A stretch of 64,000 nucleotides of DNA from Corynebacterium urinipleomorphum (GCF_900155535.1 NZ_LT706963.1:251929-315928), one strand, 5' to 3'; counted from the stretch's first letter, positions 1 to 9,121 are shown. Numbers and translations: made by a program. Notes: generated from the letters alone by a model not told the origin.

Positions 1-454
1 GAACGCCGATGGTGTCGTAGAGGAAGAAAAGGAACCAGTTGTAACGGACGGACCCGAGCACGATGGTGGCCACCCACCGGGCCCAGGGCAAGAAGCGGGC
101 CACAATGATGGTCACGCCGGCGCGCTTGTTCATGTTGGAGCGCACCCACTCGATGGTCTTTCCGGCCCGGGAATCTGGGTCGAGTTGGTTGACCACCCGG
201 ATGAGGCGGCCGCCCAGCATGAAGCACAGGTTGTCGCCGATGAGCGCACCGATCGCGGCGGCGGCGAAGATCCAGCGGATATCAGGTACCCCCTGGGAGC
301 CGGAGAACGCGCCGGAGAGGTTCAACACAGTCTCGGACGGCACGAGGGGGCAGAGCGCGTCGAGGGTGATGAGCAGGCTCAACAACGGGTAGAACACCGG
401 CGTGGTCATGAGCTGCTCCAAGAACCCGACCAGCGAGTCCACTACTTCTGTCAC
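1..454 (-). CDS. DedA/VTT-domain membrane protein, 3' end outside window
   Basis: This is the first 151 residues of a DedA-family (SNARE-associated/VTT) inner-membrane protein; the C-terminus lies beyond base 1. It starts at a GTG (452-454) as MTEVVDSLVGFLEQL. Visible family marks are the PSE motif near residue 39, a GD pair after the next hydrophobic stretch, and the re-entrant-loop signature ARFLPWARW near residue 120, matching the family's [F/Y]xRFxPxxR. DedA proteins are thought to be proton-driven transporters, some flipping undecaprenyl phosphate or phospholipids. The substrate cannot be told here. It is divergent from topA. Confidence 0.85.
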   Translation of the reverse strand, partial: MTEVVDSLVGFLEQLMTTPVFYPLLSLLITLDALCPLVPSETVLNLSGAFSGSQGVPDIRWIFAAAAIGALIGDNLCFMLGGRLIRVVNQLDPDSRAGKTIEWVRSNMNKRAGVTIIVARFLPWARWVATIVLGSVRYNWFLFFLYDTIGV

Positions 455-560
455 AGCTGCCGTCCTTCCCGTGTCGCGCCAGTGAGTCCGGCACACACCA
501 GACTCGACCTCTTGCGGAAAGTGTAGTGGGGCGGGAGGGGGTGGGGGAGGGCAGTGTTAA

Positions 561-571
561 CGTCGATAAGC
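561..571 (+). repeat. CGTCGATAAGC motif, copy 1 (intergenic)
   Basis: Exact 11-mer on the plus strand in the topA upstream region, 94 bases before the topA start. The preceding 30 bases (about 527-556) are almost pure G with no long C run. One of only two copies outside genes. Confidence 0.9.
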
Positions 572-665
572 GAAAAAGCGCTACCCCTCGTTTACGCGGC
601 CGTGAAATTAGTGGTAGTTGTCTTTGAGAGAATCGTTGACGCGAATATTTAAGGAGTCACCCGGC

Positions 666-3605
666 GTGGCTGAGCAGAACGGACAGGGCAAGACCCTGGT
701 CATTGTGGAGTCGCAGACGAAGGCGAAGAAGATCCAGAAGTACCTGGGCGACGACTACTTCGTCGAGGCGTCTGTGGGCCACATCCGCGATCTTCCCGGC
801 CGCGCCGCGGACATTCCCGCGAAGTACAAGAAGGAACCGTGGGCGAAGCTCGGCGTGAACCCGGAGGCGGAGTTCCAGCCGATTTACGTAGTTAGCACCG
901 ACAAGAAGAAGAAGGTCGCCGACCTCAAAGACAAGCTGAAGAAGAGCGACAAGCTGCTGCTCGCCACAGACCCGGACCGCGAGGGCGAAGCGATTGCGTG
1001 GCACTTGCTCGAGGTGCTCAAGCCGAAGGTGCCGGTGGAGCGCATGGTGTTCAACGAGATCACTGAGTCCGCGATCAAGGAAGCCGCGGAGAATACGCGC
1101 GAGCTGGACATGGACCTCGTGGACGCGCAGGAAACGCGCCGCATCCTCGACCGCTTGTACGGCTACGAGGTGTCCCCCGTGCTGTGGAAGAAGGTCATGC
1201 CGCGCTTGTCCGCGGGCCGTGTCCAGTCCGTGGCCACCCGCGTCATCGTGGAGCGCGAACGCGAGCGCATGGCGTTCATCTCCGCGGAGTACTGGGACCT
1301 CACCGCTAAGCTCGCCCGCGACGCCGAGACATTCGACGCAAAGCTCACGCTTATCGACGGCTCCCGCATCGCCCAGGGCAAAGACTTCGACGACCGCGGA
1401 AAGCTCAAAAACGACGAGCTCGTGGTGGTCGACGAGCAGGATGCCCGCGCGCTGGCCGATGCCCTGACCGGCCAGGACCTGACGGTGACCAATGTGGTGT
1501 CTAAGCCGTACACCCGCCGGCCGTACCCGCCGTTCATGACGTCGACGCTGCAGCAGGCAGCCGGCGCGAAGCTGCACTTCACCTCGGCACGCACCATGCG
1601 TATCGCGCAGCGCCTGTACGAGAACGGCCACATCACCTATATGCGTACGGACTCGACCTCGCTGTCCAAGCAGGGACTCGACGCCGCCCGCAACGCAGCG
1701 CGCGAGCTCTACGGTGCGAACTACGTCACCGACTCCCCGCGCCGCTACGACCGCAAGGTGAAGAACTCCCAGGAGGCGCACGAGGCGATCCGCCCCGCAG
1801 GCGAGCGGTTCGCCACCCCCGGTGAGCTGGCCCGCGCCCTCGACGCCGAGGAATTCAAGCTCTACGAACTGATCTGGCAGCGCACCGTGGCCTCCCAGAT
1901 GGAAGATGCCCGCGGCACCTCCGTCACCGCCACCATCGCAGGTCAGGCGACCAGCGGCGAGAACGTCGAACTGTCTGCCTCCGGCCGCACCGTCACGTTC
2001 CCTGGCTGGTTGCGCGCCTACTCGGACACGCAAGACAACAAGGAAAAGCACCTGCCACAGCTCGCGGAGGGTGATGCCCTTGTCGCCCGCGAGGTCTCCG
2101 CCGACGGCCACTCCACCAACCCGCCGGCCCGCTACACCGAGGCCAGCCTGGTGAAGAAGATGGAGGACTTGGGCATTGGTCGCCCGTCGACGTATGCGTC
2201 GATCATCAAGACCATCCAGGACCGCGGCTACGTCGCCCCGCGCGGCAACGCGCTTGTGCCCACGTGGGTGGCGTTTTCCGTCGTGGGTCTCATGGAGCAG
2301 AACTTCGACGCGCTGGTGGACTACGAATTCACCTCGTCGATGGAGGACGAGCTCGACGAGATCGCCCAGGGCAACGAGAACCGCACGCAGTGGCTCACCG
2401 GCTTCTACTTCGGCGACGCCGACGCCGACGAGTCCACCGCCGAGGCCATCGCGCGCCGGGGCGGGTTGAAGTCCATCATCGAGAGCAACCTCGAGTCCAT
2501 CGACGCCCGCCGCGTGAACTCGCTGGAGCTGTTCCGCGACGACGAGGACCGCCCCGTTTATGTCCGCGTCGGCCGCTACGGCCCGTACCTCGAGCGACAG
2601 GTGGGAGTGAGCGCCGAAGGCGAGCCGGAATACCAGCGCGCCAACCTGCCCGAGTCCACCACCCCGGACGAGGTCACCGCGGAGATGGCCGAGAAGCTCT
2701 TCGCCACCCCGCCGACCGGACGCGAACTAGGCCCCAACCCCGCGACCGGACGCACCGTCGTGGCCAAGGAAGGCCGCTACGGCCCGTACGTCACCGAGCT
2801 CGTGCGCGAGGACGAGCGCGCCACCGCCGAAGCCCGCGCCGAGGAGATCATCGCCTCCGAGCGCGCCGAGGAGGATGCCCAGCGCGCCGCCGAGGGCAAG
2901 CGCGCCAAGAACTGGGAGACCAAGACGGCCACGGCCGCAAAGGAAAAGCGGATCGAGCAGCTTATCGACGAACAGCTCAAGCCCGCCACCGCCTCCCTCT
3001 TCTCCTCTATGGAGCCGTCCTCCGTGACACTGGACGAGGCGCTGCAGCTACTCAGCCTGCCCCGCGAGGTCGGTGAAGACCCCGCCGACGGCGAGATGAT
3101 CACCGCCCAGAACGGCCGCTACGGCCCGTACCTGAAGAAGGGGAATGACTCCCGTTCCCTGGCCAACGAGGACCAGATCTTCTCCATCACGCTGGATGAG
3201 GCCCGCCGCATCTACGCCGAACCGAAGCGCCGCGGCCGCGCCGCCGCCAAGCCGCCGCTGAAGATGCTCGGCGACAACGATGTCTCCGGTAAGCCGATGA
3301 CGGTCAAGGATGGCCGCTTCGGCCCGTACGTCACCGACGGGGAGACCAACGCCTCCCTTCAGCGCGGCGACACCCCGGAGACCATGACCGACCAGCGCGC
3401 CAACGAGCTGCTGTCTGCCCGCCGTGCCCGCGAAGCGGAGGACGGCGCAGGCGGCGGCGCCAAGAAGGCCACCAAGAAACGGACGGCGAAGAAGACAGCC
3501 AAGAAGACTGCGAAGAAGGCCGCCAAGAAAGCGGCGAAGAAGACTGCTAACAAGCCGGCGCAGACGACGAAGCGCGTGGTCAAGGCAGGCTCCCGCAAGA
3601 AGTAG
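666..3605 (+). CDS. topA: DNA topoisomerase I (type IA)
   Basis: Relaxes negatively supercoiled DNA by single-strand passage. About 979 residues. The GTG start at 666 is preferred over an upstream in-frame start at 618 because AAGGAG (651-656) sits 9 bases before it and the topoisomerase fold begins at once (KTLVIVESQTKAKK). The Toprim domain carries DPDREGEAIAWHL near residue 105 (Mg-binding acidic residues); the catalytic tyrosine is about Y325 in GHITYMRTDST. C-terminal repeats with GRYGPY/GRFGPY motifs occur near residues 640, 705, 820 and 885, as in actinobacterial TopA that lack the Zn ribbons of the E. coli enzyme. The end is a strongly basic tail of AKK repeats. A hairpin terminator follows. 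Confidence 0.97.
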   Translation: MAEQNGQGKTLVIVESQTKAKKIQKYLGDDYFVEASVGHIRDLPGRAADIPAKYKKEPWAKLGVNPEAEFQPIYVVSTDKKKKVADLKDKLKKSDKLLLATDPDREGEAIAWHLLEVLKPKVPVERMVFNEITESAIKEAAENTRELDMDLVDAQETRRILDRLYGYEVSPVLWKKVMPRLSAGRVQSVATRVIVERERERMAFISAEYWDLTAKLARDAETFDAKLTLIDGSRIAQGKDFDDRGKLKNDELVVVDEQDARALADALTGQDLTVTNVVSKPYTRRPYPPFMTSTLQQAAGAKLHFTSARTMRIAQRLYENGHITYMRTDSTSLSKQGLDAARNAARELYGANYVTDSPRRYDRKVKNSQEAHEAIRPAGERFATPGELARALDAEEFKLYELIWQRTVASQMEDARGTSVTATIAGQATSGENVELSASGRTVTFPGWLRAYSDTQDNKEKHLPQLAEGDALVAREVSADGHSTNPPARYTEASLVKKMEDLGIGRPSTYASIIKTIQDRGYVAPRGNALVPTWVAFSVVGLMEQNFDALVDYEFTSSMEDELDEIAQGNENRTQWLTGFYFGDADADESTAEAIARRGGLKSIIESNLESIDARRVNSLELFRDDEDRPVYVRVGRYGPYLERQVGVSAEGEPEYQRANLPESTTPDEVTAEMAEKLFATPPTGRELGPNPATGRTVVAKEGRYGPYVTELVREDERATAEARAEEIIASERAEEDAQRAAEGKRAKNWETKTATAAKEKRIEQLIDEQLKPATASLFSSMEPSSVTLDEALQLLSLPREVGEDPADGEMITAQNGRYGPYLKKGNDSRSLANEDQIFSITLDEARRIYAEPKRRGRAAAKPPLKMLGDNDVSGKPMTVKDGRFGPYVTDGETNASLQRGDTPETMTDQRANELLSARRAREAEDGAGGGAKKATKKRTAKKTAKKTAKKAAKKAAKKTANKPAQTTKRVVKAGSRKK
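1349..1359 (-). repeat. CGTCGATAAGC motif, copy 2 (in topA)
   Basis: Minus-strand copy inside topA; on the coding strand it reads CTT ATC GAC (Leu-Ile-Asp). Confidence 0.9.
2960..2970 (-). repeat. CGTCGATAAGC motif, copy 3 (in topA)
   Basis: Minus-strand copy inside topA; coding strand reads Leu-Ile-Asp in EQLIDEQL. Confidence 0.9.
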
Positions 3606-3632
3606 CGCCGTCAGTGCGCTGACGGACGTCGA

Positions 3633-3674
3633 CCTGCTCCCCGGATCCAACCCAGGGAGCAGGTTTGCCTTTTA
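3633..3674 (+). terminator. Rho-independent terminator of topA
   Basis: CCTGCTCCC (3633-3641) pairs with GGGAGCAGG (3655-3663); the run TTTGCCTTTT follows. It lies 28 bases after the topA stop codon and faces the convergent cyclase gene. Confidence 0.8.
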
Positions 3675-3775
3675 GGTCCCGGGGGCGGCAAAAGACCAGG
3701 TGGCGCTTCGTCGAAAAGCGCAAAAGGCAAACCACAAAAGGTAAACGTCCTTCGACCCTGCGCGTGGGCGCGGAC

Positions 3776-5302
3776 TTAGTACTTGTCCGCCATGGTCGCG
3801 CGCACGGGGCGGGCGAGCTGCGTCATCTTGTTGCGGCCGCGCAGCTCGATCGACTTCATCACGGTCCAGCGGGCCTTCTCCACCTCGTTGGCGCCCTTGA
3901 GCGTGGACAGGTTGGTCAGCACGCGGCCGGGGGAGTCCTTGGCCAGCTCCGTGAGGCGGGCGGCGGTGTTCACGGCGTCGCCGATCACGGTGTACTCGAA
4001 ACGGTCCTGGCCGCCGATGTGTCCAGCGACGACGTGGCCGGAAGCGACTCCGATGCCCGCGTCGAGTTCGAGGCCCCGCAGGTCTTGGCGCAGCTCGCGG
4101 GCGGCCTGGAGCGCGTGGGAGGTGGAGTCGTTGACCGCCAGCGGTGCGCCGAAGACAGCGAGTGCCGCGTCGCCCTCGAATTTGTTGATCACGCCTTTAT
4201 TGCGGTGGACGACATCTACGACGATCTCGAAGAACGCGTTCAGTGCGTCCACGACCTCTTCTGGCGAGTGGTTCACGGCGAAGTTGGTGGAACCGATGAC
4301 ATCGATGAAGACGACGGCGACCTTGCGGTCTTCGCCGCCGAGCTCTGGCTGCTCCTCGAGGGCCTTCTGGGCGACTTCGCTGCCCACGTACTGGCCGAAG
4401 ATGTCGCGGACGCGCTGGCGCTCGTTGAGGCCTCGCATCATCTCGTTGAAGCCCGCTTGGAGGACACCGAGCTCAGAGGCGTCGTAAATATCCACCTGGG
4501 TGTCGGTCTCACCGCGGCGCACCCGGTTGATGGCTTCCTGCAGTTCCTTGATCGGGTCGACGACGCTCATGGTGGCAAATGCTGTGCCGGCCATGCCGGT
4601 GACGATAGCGGTCAAAGCCAACGCGGAGACCGACGGCATCAGCTCGCCCGGGGTGTTGTCGAAGAAGCCGTTGCTCTGGGCGGCGAGAAGCAGCAGGATG
4701 CCGATAAGCGGTACACCTGATGTCATGAACCACGTCATGTACAGCCGCTGTTTGATCGGCGGTTCCAGGGTGGTGTCCGCGAATCGTTGCGACAGGGTGT
4801 CGGCGGCGATCGGCCGGACCAGGCGCTCCGCCTGCACGTAGGTGAGCACGCAGGTGACCAGGCCGGCCATGAGCGTAGATACTCCCACCACGAGCGCCAG
4901 GCTTGGGGTGGTGCGCGACGCAGCGGCGGTGGCGATGATGATGCCGATGAACCAGATGATGGCCACCACGAGCGTCTGCAGGACAGGGATGCGCAGGACG
5001 AGGTTGCGCACCACGTACGGGTCGACGTCGTCCGGGCGGCGTTGATAGAGCAAAACCGATCTGAACAGGGCGTACGAAACGACACCGCCGACGATCACCG
5101 CGAAGATCAGGTAGACAATTCCGACCGGGGCGAAACCCGCCGCGATCTTGCCCAGTTGACGCGCCTCCGGCATCGGGATGAGGTACCGGACGAACGCCAT
5201 GATCGCGATCGCGCTAGCCACATTCGTGAATAGCAGGACAGAAGCGTACAGCGGCCATGGGGTGCCCATGAGCCAGCGGAAGCCCTGCCAAAATCTGTTC
5301 AC
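3776..5302 (-). CDS. cyaB: Membrane-bound class III adenylate/guanylate cyclase with HAMP domain
   Basis: 508 residues. The N-terminal ~240 residues contain about six hydrophobic membrane segments; a HAMP region follows (about 250-305, VDPIKELQEAINRVRRGETD), then the class III cyclase homology domain (about 330-490). The catalytic domain shows the first metal-binding region (VAVVFIDVIGSTNFA), the KFEGDAALAVFGAP motif with the second metal Asp, and YTVIGDAVNTAARL near the active-site Asn and Arg. This architecture and the topA-cyclase-holB order match the membrane adenylate cyclase CyaB of C. glutamicum, which makes the cAMP used by the CRP-like regulator GlxR. Convergent with topA; divergent from holB with about 100 bases between. 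Confidence 0.92.
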   Translation of the reverse strand: MNRFWQGFRWLMGTPWPLYASVLLFTNVASAIAIMAFVRYLIPMPEARQLGKIAAGFAPVGIVYLIFAVIVGGVVSYALFRSVLLYQRRPDDVDPYVVRNLVLRIPVLQTLVVAIIWFIGIIIATAAASRTTPSLALVVGVSTLMAGLVTCVLTYVQAERLVRPIAADTLSQRFADTTLEPPIKQRLYMTWFMTSGVPLIGILLLLAAQSNGFFDNTPGELMPSVSALALTAIVTGMAGTAFATMSVVDPIKELQEAINRVRRGETDTQVDIYDASELGVLQAGFNEMMRGLNERQRVRDIFGQYVGSEVAQKALEEQPELGGEDRKVAVVFIDVIGSTNFAVNHSPEEVVDALNAFFEIVVDVVHRNKGVINKFEGDAALAVFGAPLAVNDSTSHALQAARELRQDLRGLELDAGIGVASGHVVAGHIGGQDRFEYTVIGDAVNTAARLTELAKDSPGRVLTNLSTLKGANEVEKARWTVMKSIELRGRNKMTQLARPVRATMADKY

Positions 5303-5402
5303 GCTGCCTTACTTTACGTGTCCCGTCAACGTCGTTGTCCCAATACTGTCGATACTGTCTCCGAGCCGCGTCTGTGTCCACGGCCCCAGTAGGCTAGAGC
5401 GC

Positions 5403-6644
5403 GTGACTAGCCCGACTTCGCAGACCCGCAGCCCGCACGTTGCGCCGCGGAGCGTGTCCGAACGGCTCGCGGATATTCCCACGGTGCGGTCCGTGATCAT
5501 GTCTGCCGCCGCGGCCGCGCGCGGGGTGGAGGGCGCGGACCCGCACGCGATGACACACTCGTGGCTGTTCACGGGGCCGCCAGGGGCGGGGCGGTCGACG
5601 ACGGCGCTGGCGTTCGCCGCGGCACTCATGTGCACGGACCCGGAGGAGATCGGGTGCGGGCGGTGCCAAGCATGCCGGGACGCGTTGACCGGTTCGCATA
5701 CGGACGTGGTGCACGTCGTGCCGCAGGAGCTGGGCATCAAGGTGGACACCGTCCGTGGGATCATTCAACAGGCTGCGCGGTTGCCGTCCGTGGGCAAGTG
5801 GCGGGTCGTCGTCATCGATGACGCGGACCGCTTTTCCGCGGCCGCGGCCGACGCCTTCCTCAAAACCGTCGAAGAGCCGCCAGAATCCACCGTGATCATC
5901 ATGTGTGCCCCGTCCACAGATCCGGAGGATTTCTCCACCACGCTGCGGTCGAGGTGCAGGCATGTGTATATCCCGGCGCCGTCGACAAGCGAGATCGTGC
6001 GTTTGCTGGTGAGTGAGGAAGGTGCCTCCGAAAGCGACGCGCGGCTCGCGGCGGCGACGTCGCTGCACCATGTGGGGCGTGCGCGGAGGCTGGTGAAAAG
6101 TGAGGCAGCACAGCGCCGGCGTGCTAGCGCGATTAACCTAGCTGAACTGGTCTTTCACGGCGACCAAGCCTTCCAAGCTGTGGCGACACTCGTGAAATCT
6201 GCCGACGCTGAAGCGAAGGATGCCTACGCTCAAGCCGACGAGGAGGAGCGGGAGAAACTCGAGAATGCGCTCGGCATGGGCGCGAAAGGAAAAGGTGCGG
6301 CGCGTGCGCTGAAAGGTGCGTCCGGGTCGCTTAAGGAGCTCGAAGCCAAGCAGAAAGCGCGCGGCACGAGGCGGCTTCGCGACGTCCTCGATCTCACCCT
6401 CGTCGACCTCGCCGGCATCTACCGCGACGCCATGGTCATCGGCGCTGACAGCGGCCTCGAGCTCATCCACCCCGACTACGAAGGCCTGGCCCGCGAGATC
6501 GCTGGCCGCGTCGGCTTGGCGGGGTTGACCGAATGCCTCGACGCGATCGCCCAATGCCGCGAGCGCCTCGACCAATCCGTGTTGCCCGTGATCGCCTTCA
6601 ACGGCATGCTCGGCCGCATCCGGAAAGCGTGCAACGCCACGTGA
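5403..6644 (+). CDS. holB: DNA polymerase III subunit delta' (clamp-loader ATPase-like)
   Basis: 413 residues from a GTG at 5403; the longer open frame upstream overlaps the divergent cyclase gene and lacks family similarity. Clamp-loader features in order: a modified Walker A GPPGAGRST near residue 60 (Lys replaced by Arg, common in actinobacterial delta'), a four-Cys zinc module (C..CGRCQAC near residues 78-92), and the Walker-B-like VVVIDDADRF near residue 140. The SRC motif (TTLRSRCRHV, near residue 185) serves as an arginine-finger contact. It acts in the gamma/tau-delta-delta' complex that loads the beta clamp. The C-terminal half is alpha-helical and charged. A tRNA gene follows on the same strand. 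Confidence 0.92.
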   Translation: MTSPTSQTRSPHVAPRSVSERLADIPTVRSVIMSAAAAARGVEGADPHAMTHSWLFTGPPGAGRSTTALAFAAALMCTDPEEIGCGRCQACRDALTGSHTDVVHVVPQELGIKVDTVRGIIQQAARLPSVGKWRVVVIDDADRFSAAAADAFLKTVEEPPESTVIIMCAPSTDPEDFSTTLRSRCRHVYIPAPSTSEIVRLLVSEEGASESDARLAAATSLHHVGRARRLVKSEAAQRRRASAINLAELVFHGDQAFQAVATLVKSADAEAKDAYAQADEEEREKLENALGMGAKGKGAARALKGASGSLKELEAKQKARGTRRLRDVLDLTLVDLAGIYRDAMVIGADSGLELIHPDYEGLAREIAGRVGLAGLTECLDAIAQCRERLDQSVLPVIAFNGMLGRIRKACNAT

Positions 6645-6747
6645 TCGGGCGGTTCCATGGCGCAGCCACCTGCGATTTTTGTGCGGGCACGGTCGTCGAT
6701 TAAGCTATCCGATCGGAACACGTCGCGCATGTCTGCGCGCGGATCCT

Positions 6748-6823
6748 GCCGCCTTAGCTCAGTCGGTAGAGCATCTCACTCGTAATGAGAAGGTCGCGAG
6801 TTCGATTCTCGCAGGCGGCTCCA
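6748..6823 (+). tRNA. tRNA-Thr (anticodon CGT)
   Basis: Complete cloverleaf of 76 bases. Acceptor stem GCCGCCT pairs with AGGCGGC; the D arm contains TTAGCTCAGTCGGTAGAGC. The anticodon stem TCTCA/TGAGA encloses loop CTCGTAA, giving anticodon CGT (reads ACG, Thr). The T arm is GCGAGTTCGATTCTCGC. Discriminator U and the encoded CCA end the gene. Confidence 0.96.
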
Positions 6824-6829
6824 CAAAAA

Positions 6830-6858
6830 CCCCAGCTAGAACAGCGTTTTAGCTGGGG
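6830..6858 (-). terminator. Hairpin terminator between tRNA-Thr and the DUF4442 gene
   Basis: CCCCAGCTA (6830-6838) pairs with TAGCTGGGG (6850-6858). On the minus strand the stem is followed by GTTTTTGTGG, so it fits best as the terminator of the minus-strand gene ending at 6867, but it may also stop transcripts leaving the tRNA gene. Confidence 0.75.
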
Positions 6859-6866
6859 CTTCACTG

Positions 6867-7325
6867 TTATTTCTTCTGGTTTAGGCGGTAGTACACCTGG
6901 CGGCGCACATGCGCGACCACGTCGCCATCCTCGTCGACGATGTCCACTTCGAACCAGTGGAGGTATTTCTCACCGTCCTTGGTTTTCTCTTTGATCAGCT
7001 CGTAAGTCTCATCGGGGATGCGCATGTCGGCGGTGATCTTGCCGCGGCCGGGTTTGATGAACTGGATTTTGCCAGCGACGTCCCAGATCTTGTAGTCCTT
7101 GCCCAGGCGGTGCATGGAGGCGAGCATGAAGAACGGGTCGGTCATGGCGGACATGGTTCCGCCGAATGCGACACCCATGGCGTTCTTGGTCAGCATGTTC
7201 GGCCTATGAGTGACCACGACGCGGGTGCCGTCGTCGGTGAATTCCTTGATCTTCACGCCGGCACCGAGCAGCGGGGGCCAGAACTGCATGAAGTTTTTGA
7301 GTTGGCGTGCCGAAAAGTGAGCCAA
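6867..7325 (-). CDS. DUF4442 hotdog-fold protein (thioesterase-like)
   Basis: 152 residues, the normal size for the DUF4442 family of single hotdog-domain proteins related to PaaI-type thioesterases. Seen: a long central helix region GVAFGGTMSAMTDPFFMLA (residues about 51-69) characteristic of the hotdog helix, followed by strands with FIKPGRGKITADM. The substrate is unknown. It lies upstream of nothing on its own strand but shares orientation with the acyl-CoA synthetase gene 134 bases away, which suggests a link to acyl-CoA metabolism (inference). A GlxR-like site lies upstream at 7396-7411. Confidence 0.8.
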   Translation of the reverse strand: MAHFSARQLKNFMQFWPPLLGAGVKIKEFTDDGTRVVVTHRPNMLTKNAMGVAFGGTMSAMTDPFFMLASMHRLGKDYKIWDVAGKIQFIKPGRGKITADMRIPDETYELIKEKTKDGEKYLHWFEVDIVDEDGDVVAHVRRQVYYRLNQKK

Positions 7326-7395
7326 TGGTTGCTCCTAAGCAAGTCGGGGAAGTAGTTGTGCGGTGACGGCGGCTCAGTGGACGCGGTGCGCGTCT

Positions 7396-7411
7396 TATGA
7401 GCTAGATCACA
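7396..7411. promoter_or_regulatory. Possible GlxR (CRP-type) binding site
   Basis: TATGA-GCTAGA-TCACA differs at one position from the corynebacterial GlxR pattern TGTGA-N6-TCACA. It is 70 bases upstream of the DUF4442 start codon. A single near match found by eye; tentative. Confidence 0.35.
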
Positions 7412-7459
7412 GACCTAGCCAACTATACCCGCGGGCCGGGCACGAATTCCGGGTTTGCT

Positions 7460-9121
7460 CTAGTCGTCTCGGCGGGATTCGGGGAGGAACCGCGCCATCA
7501 CTTTGCCCGTGGGGTTGCGGGGTAGGGAGTCGACGAAGTTCACGTCGCGGGGAATGGAGTGGTGGGCGAGTTTGTCGCGGACCCAGTCGCGGACAGCATC
7601 GGCGGTGAGCGAGCGTCCGGCTTCGTCGTCGGAGCGGACCACCCAGACGGCGACGCGCTTGAAGGTGTCTTCGTCGTCGACGCCGCCGGCGTACACGTCG
7701 GCGATGCCGGGCATGGGCTCGAGGGTCTCGGTGACGGATTGGGGGTGGACGTTCTCGCCGCCGATGATGATCATGTCGTCGTTGCGGCCGAGGACGTGGA
7801 GGCGCCCTTCGTCGTCGAAGTAGCCGCGGTCGCCCATCTCGATCAGCCCGTCAATCATGACCAGAGGGGTATCGGGGTTGGAGTACCCCTTCAGGGCGGT
7901 CTCGTTATTGAGGAAGATGCGGCCGGGCTGGCCGTGGGGGACTTCGTTGCCGGCGTCGTCGTAAAGCCTGATTGTGCTGCCTGGCACCACGCGTCCTGCG
8001 GCAGTGGGGTGGGCAGCGACGTCCTCGGCGGTGGCGACGGTGGCCAGTGAGAGCTCCGTCGAACCGTAGATGTTGGCGAGGATCGGGCCGAAACGCTCGT
8101 GCACGCGCGCGACGACATCGGCAGTGAGTGCGTTGCCGGAAGACGCGATCCACTTCAGCGTCGAGGTGTCCCATTGCTCGTTGTCGGGCAGGTCGAGCAT
8201 CTGTTTGTAGAATATCGGCGAAGAAATCAAGCCCTCCACGCGGAAGTCCTGGATCAGCTTCATCGCCTTCACTGGATCGAATTCACGCTGCGTGACAATC
8301 GTGGAGCGCGAGCCGAGTCCGACGACAAGCGTCGCCCAACCCCACGTGTGGAACATCGAGGCGGATTGCAGCACGGTCTGGTTCGCGTACCACGGCACGG
8401 CGGACAGCAGTCCGGTGAGCACGAACGGCACTTTCGGCTCGGTGCGCAAAATGCCTTTCGGTACGCCGGTCGTGCCGGAAGACATGAGCACGATGTCGCC
8501 CTGGGGCGGGATGAGCGGAAGTTTCGGCAGGTCAGCGTCAGAGACAAGCAGCTTATCGACGCTCCCTTCTCCCTCCCCTCCGTACCCCCACACGACGGCG
8601 ACACCGTCCATGGCGGGGTGGTCGGCCGGGATGCGGTCGGCGAATTCGGTGTCGATGAACAACACGTTGATCCCGTTCTCCTCGATGCAGCCGGCGAGCT
8701 GCTCCGGGGAGGAGCCGATATTGAGCAGGAAGGCGGCGCCGCCGGCGTAGCTCTTCGCGGCGAACGGAATGACGAAGTGGCGTCCGTTGCGCGCCATGAT
8801 GCCGATGCGCAGCTCTTTCAACCCGTTGTCCTGCTTGTGCTTGACCAGCCACCGGGCGAGTTTGTGGGAGGCATCGCGGAGTTGGCGGTAGGTGAGGAGA
8901 CCGGAGTCGTCGATAAGCGCGGTGCGCTCCGGGCAGCAGCGCGCGCCTTGCTCTACCTCGCGTGCGGCGGTGATGCCCCAGCGAGGCAGATCCCCGAAAC
9001 CGCGGACGAAGACCCCGGGGCCTCCCTCGAAGCTGACAATCCTGCGCCGGACAATCAGCGAGGCGAGCTCGGCAAACGCGCCGACGCGCTGGAGCGGGGT
9101 GTAGCTGGTTTGGTTCGCCAT
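7460..9121 (-). CDS. Acyl-CoA synthetase (AMP-forming, ANL superfamily)
   Basis: 553 residues, typical for fatty-acyl-CoA or fatty-acyl-AMP ligases. Motifs in order: P-loop MSSGTTGVPKG (~A3, residue 225), YGSTELS (A5, residue 355), MGDRGYFDDEGRLHVLGR (A7/A8 hinge, residue ~435), and the catalytic lysine in LPRNPTGKVM near residue 540 (A10). It would activate a carboxylic acid through an acyl-AMP. Chain length cannot be read from sequence. The start ATG (9119-9121) is followed by MANQTSYTPL. Two copies of the CGTCGATAAGC motif fall in this gene, one encoding a variable GGEGEGSVDKLL loop. A wide inverted repeat precedes it. Confidence 0.9.
   Translation of the reverse strand: MANQTSYTPLQRVGAFAELASLIVRRRIVSFEGGPGVFVRGFGDLPRWGITAAREVEQGARCCPERTALIDDSGLLTYRQLRDASHKLARWLVKHKQDNGLKELRIGIMARNGRHFVIPFAAKSYAGGAAFLLNIGSSPEQLAGCIEENGINVLFIDTEFADRIPADHPAMDGVAVVWGYGGEGEGSVDKLLVSDADLPKLPLIPPQGDIVLMSSGTTGVPKGILRTEPKVPFVLTGLLSAVPWYANQTVLQSASMFHTWGWATLVVGLGSRSTIVTQREFDPVKAMKLIQDFRVEGLISSPIFYKQMLDLPDNEQWDTSTLKWIASSGNALTADVVARVHERFGPILANIYGSTELSLATVATAEDVAAHPTAAGRVVPGSTIRLYDDAGNEVPHGQPGRIFLNNETALKGYSNPDTPLVMIDGLIEMGDRGYFDDEGRLHVLGRNDDMIIIGGENVHPQSVTETLEPMPGIADVYAGGVDDEDTFKRVAVWVVRSDDEAGRSLTADAVRDWVRDKLAHHSIPRDVNFVDSLPRNPTGKVMARFLPESRRDD
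8551..8561 (-). repeat. CGTCGATAAGC motif, copy 4
   Basis: In the acyl-CoA synthetase gene, on its coding strand, read Val-Asp-Lys. The 5' flank on the motif strand is an almost C-free run of G and A. Confidence 0.9.
8908..8918 (+). repeat. CGTCGATAAGC motif, copy 5
   Basis: In the acyl-CoA synthetase gene on the template strand; the protein reads Leu-Ile-Asp (ALIDDSG). It is 347 bases from copy 4 and in the opposite orientation. Confidence 0.9.

Noticed and set aside
618..665. Upstream start of topA at 618
   Set aside because: The GTG at 666 has a better RBS (AAGGAG) and the conserved topoisomerase sequence begins there; the extra residues have no family similarity.
3470..3605. Lysine codon repeats at the topA 3' end as a possible CRISPR or tandem array
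   Set aside because: They encode the normal basic AKK tail of actinobacterial TopA; units vary and there are no spacers.
6748..6858. tRNA-Thr as an integration site for a mobile element
   Set aside because: The tRNA is followed by a terminator and ordinary genes; no integrase and no second copy of the tRNA 3' end in the window.
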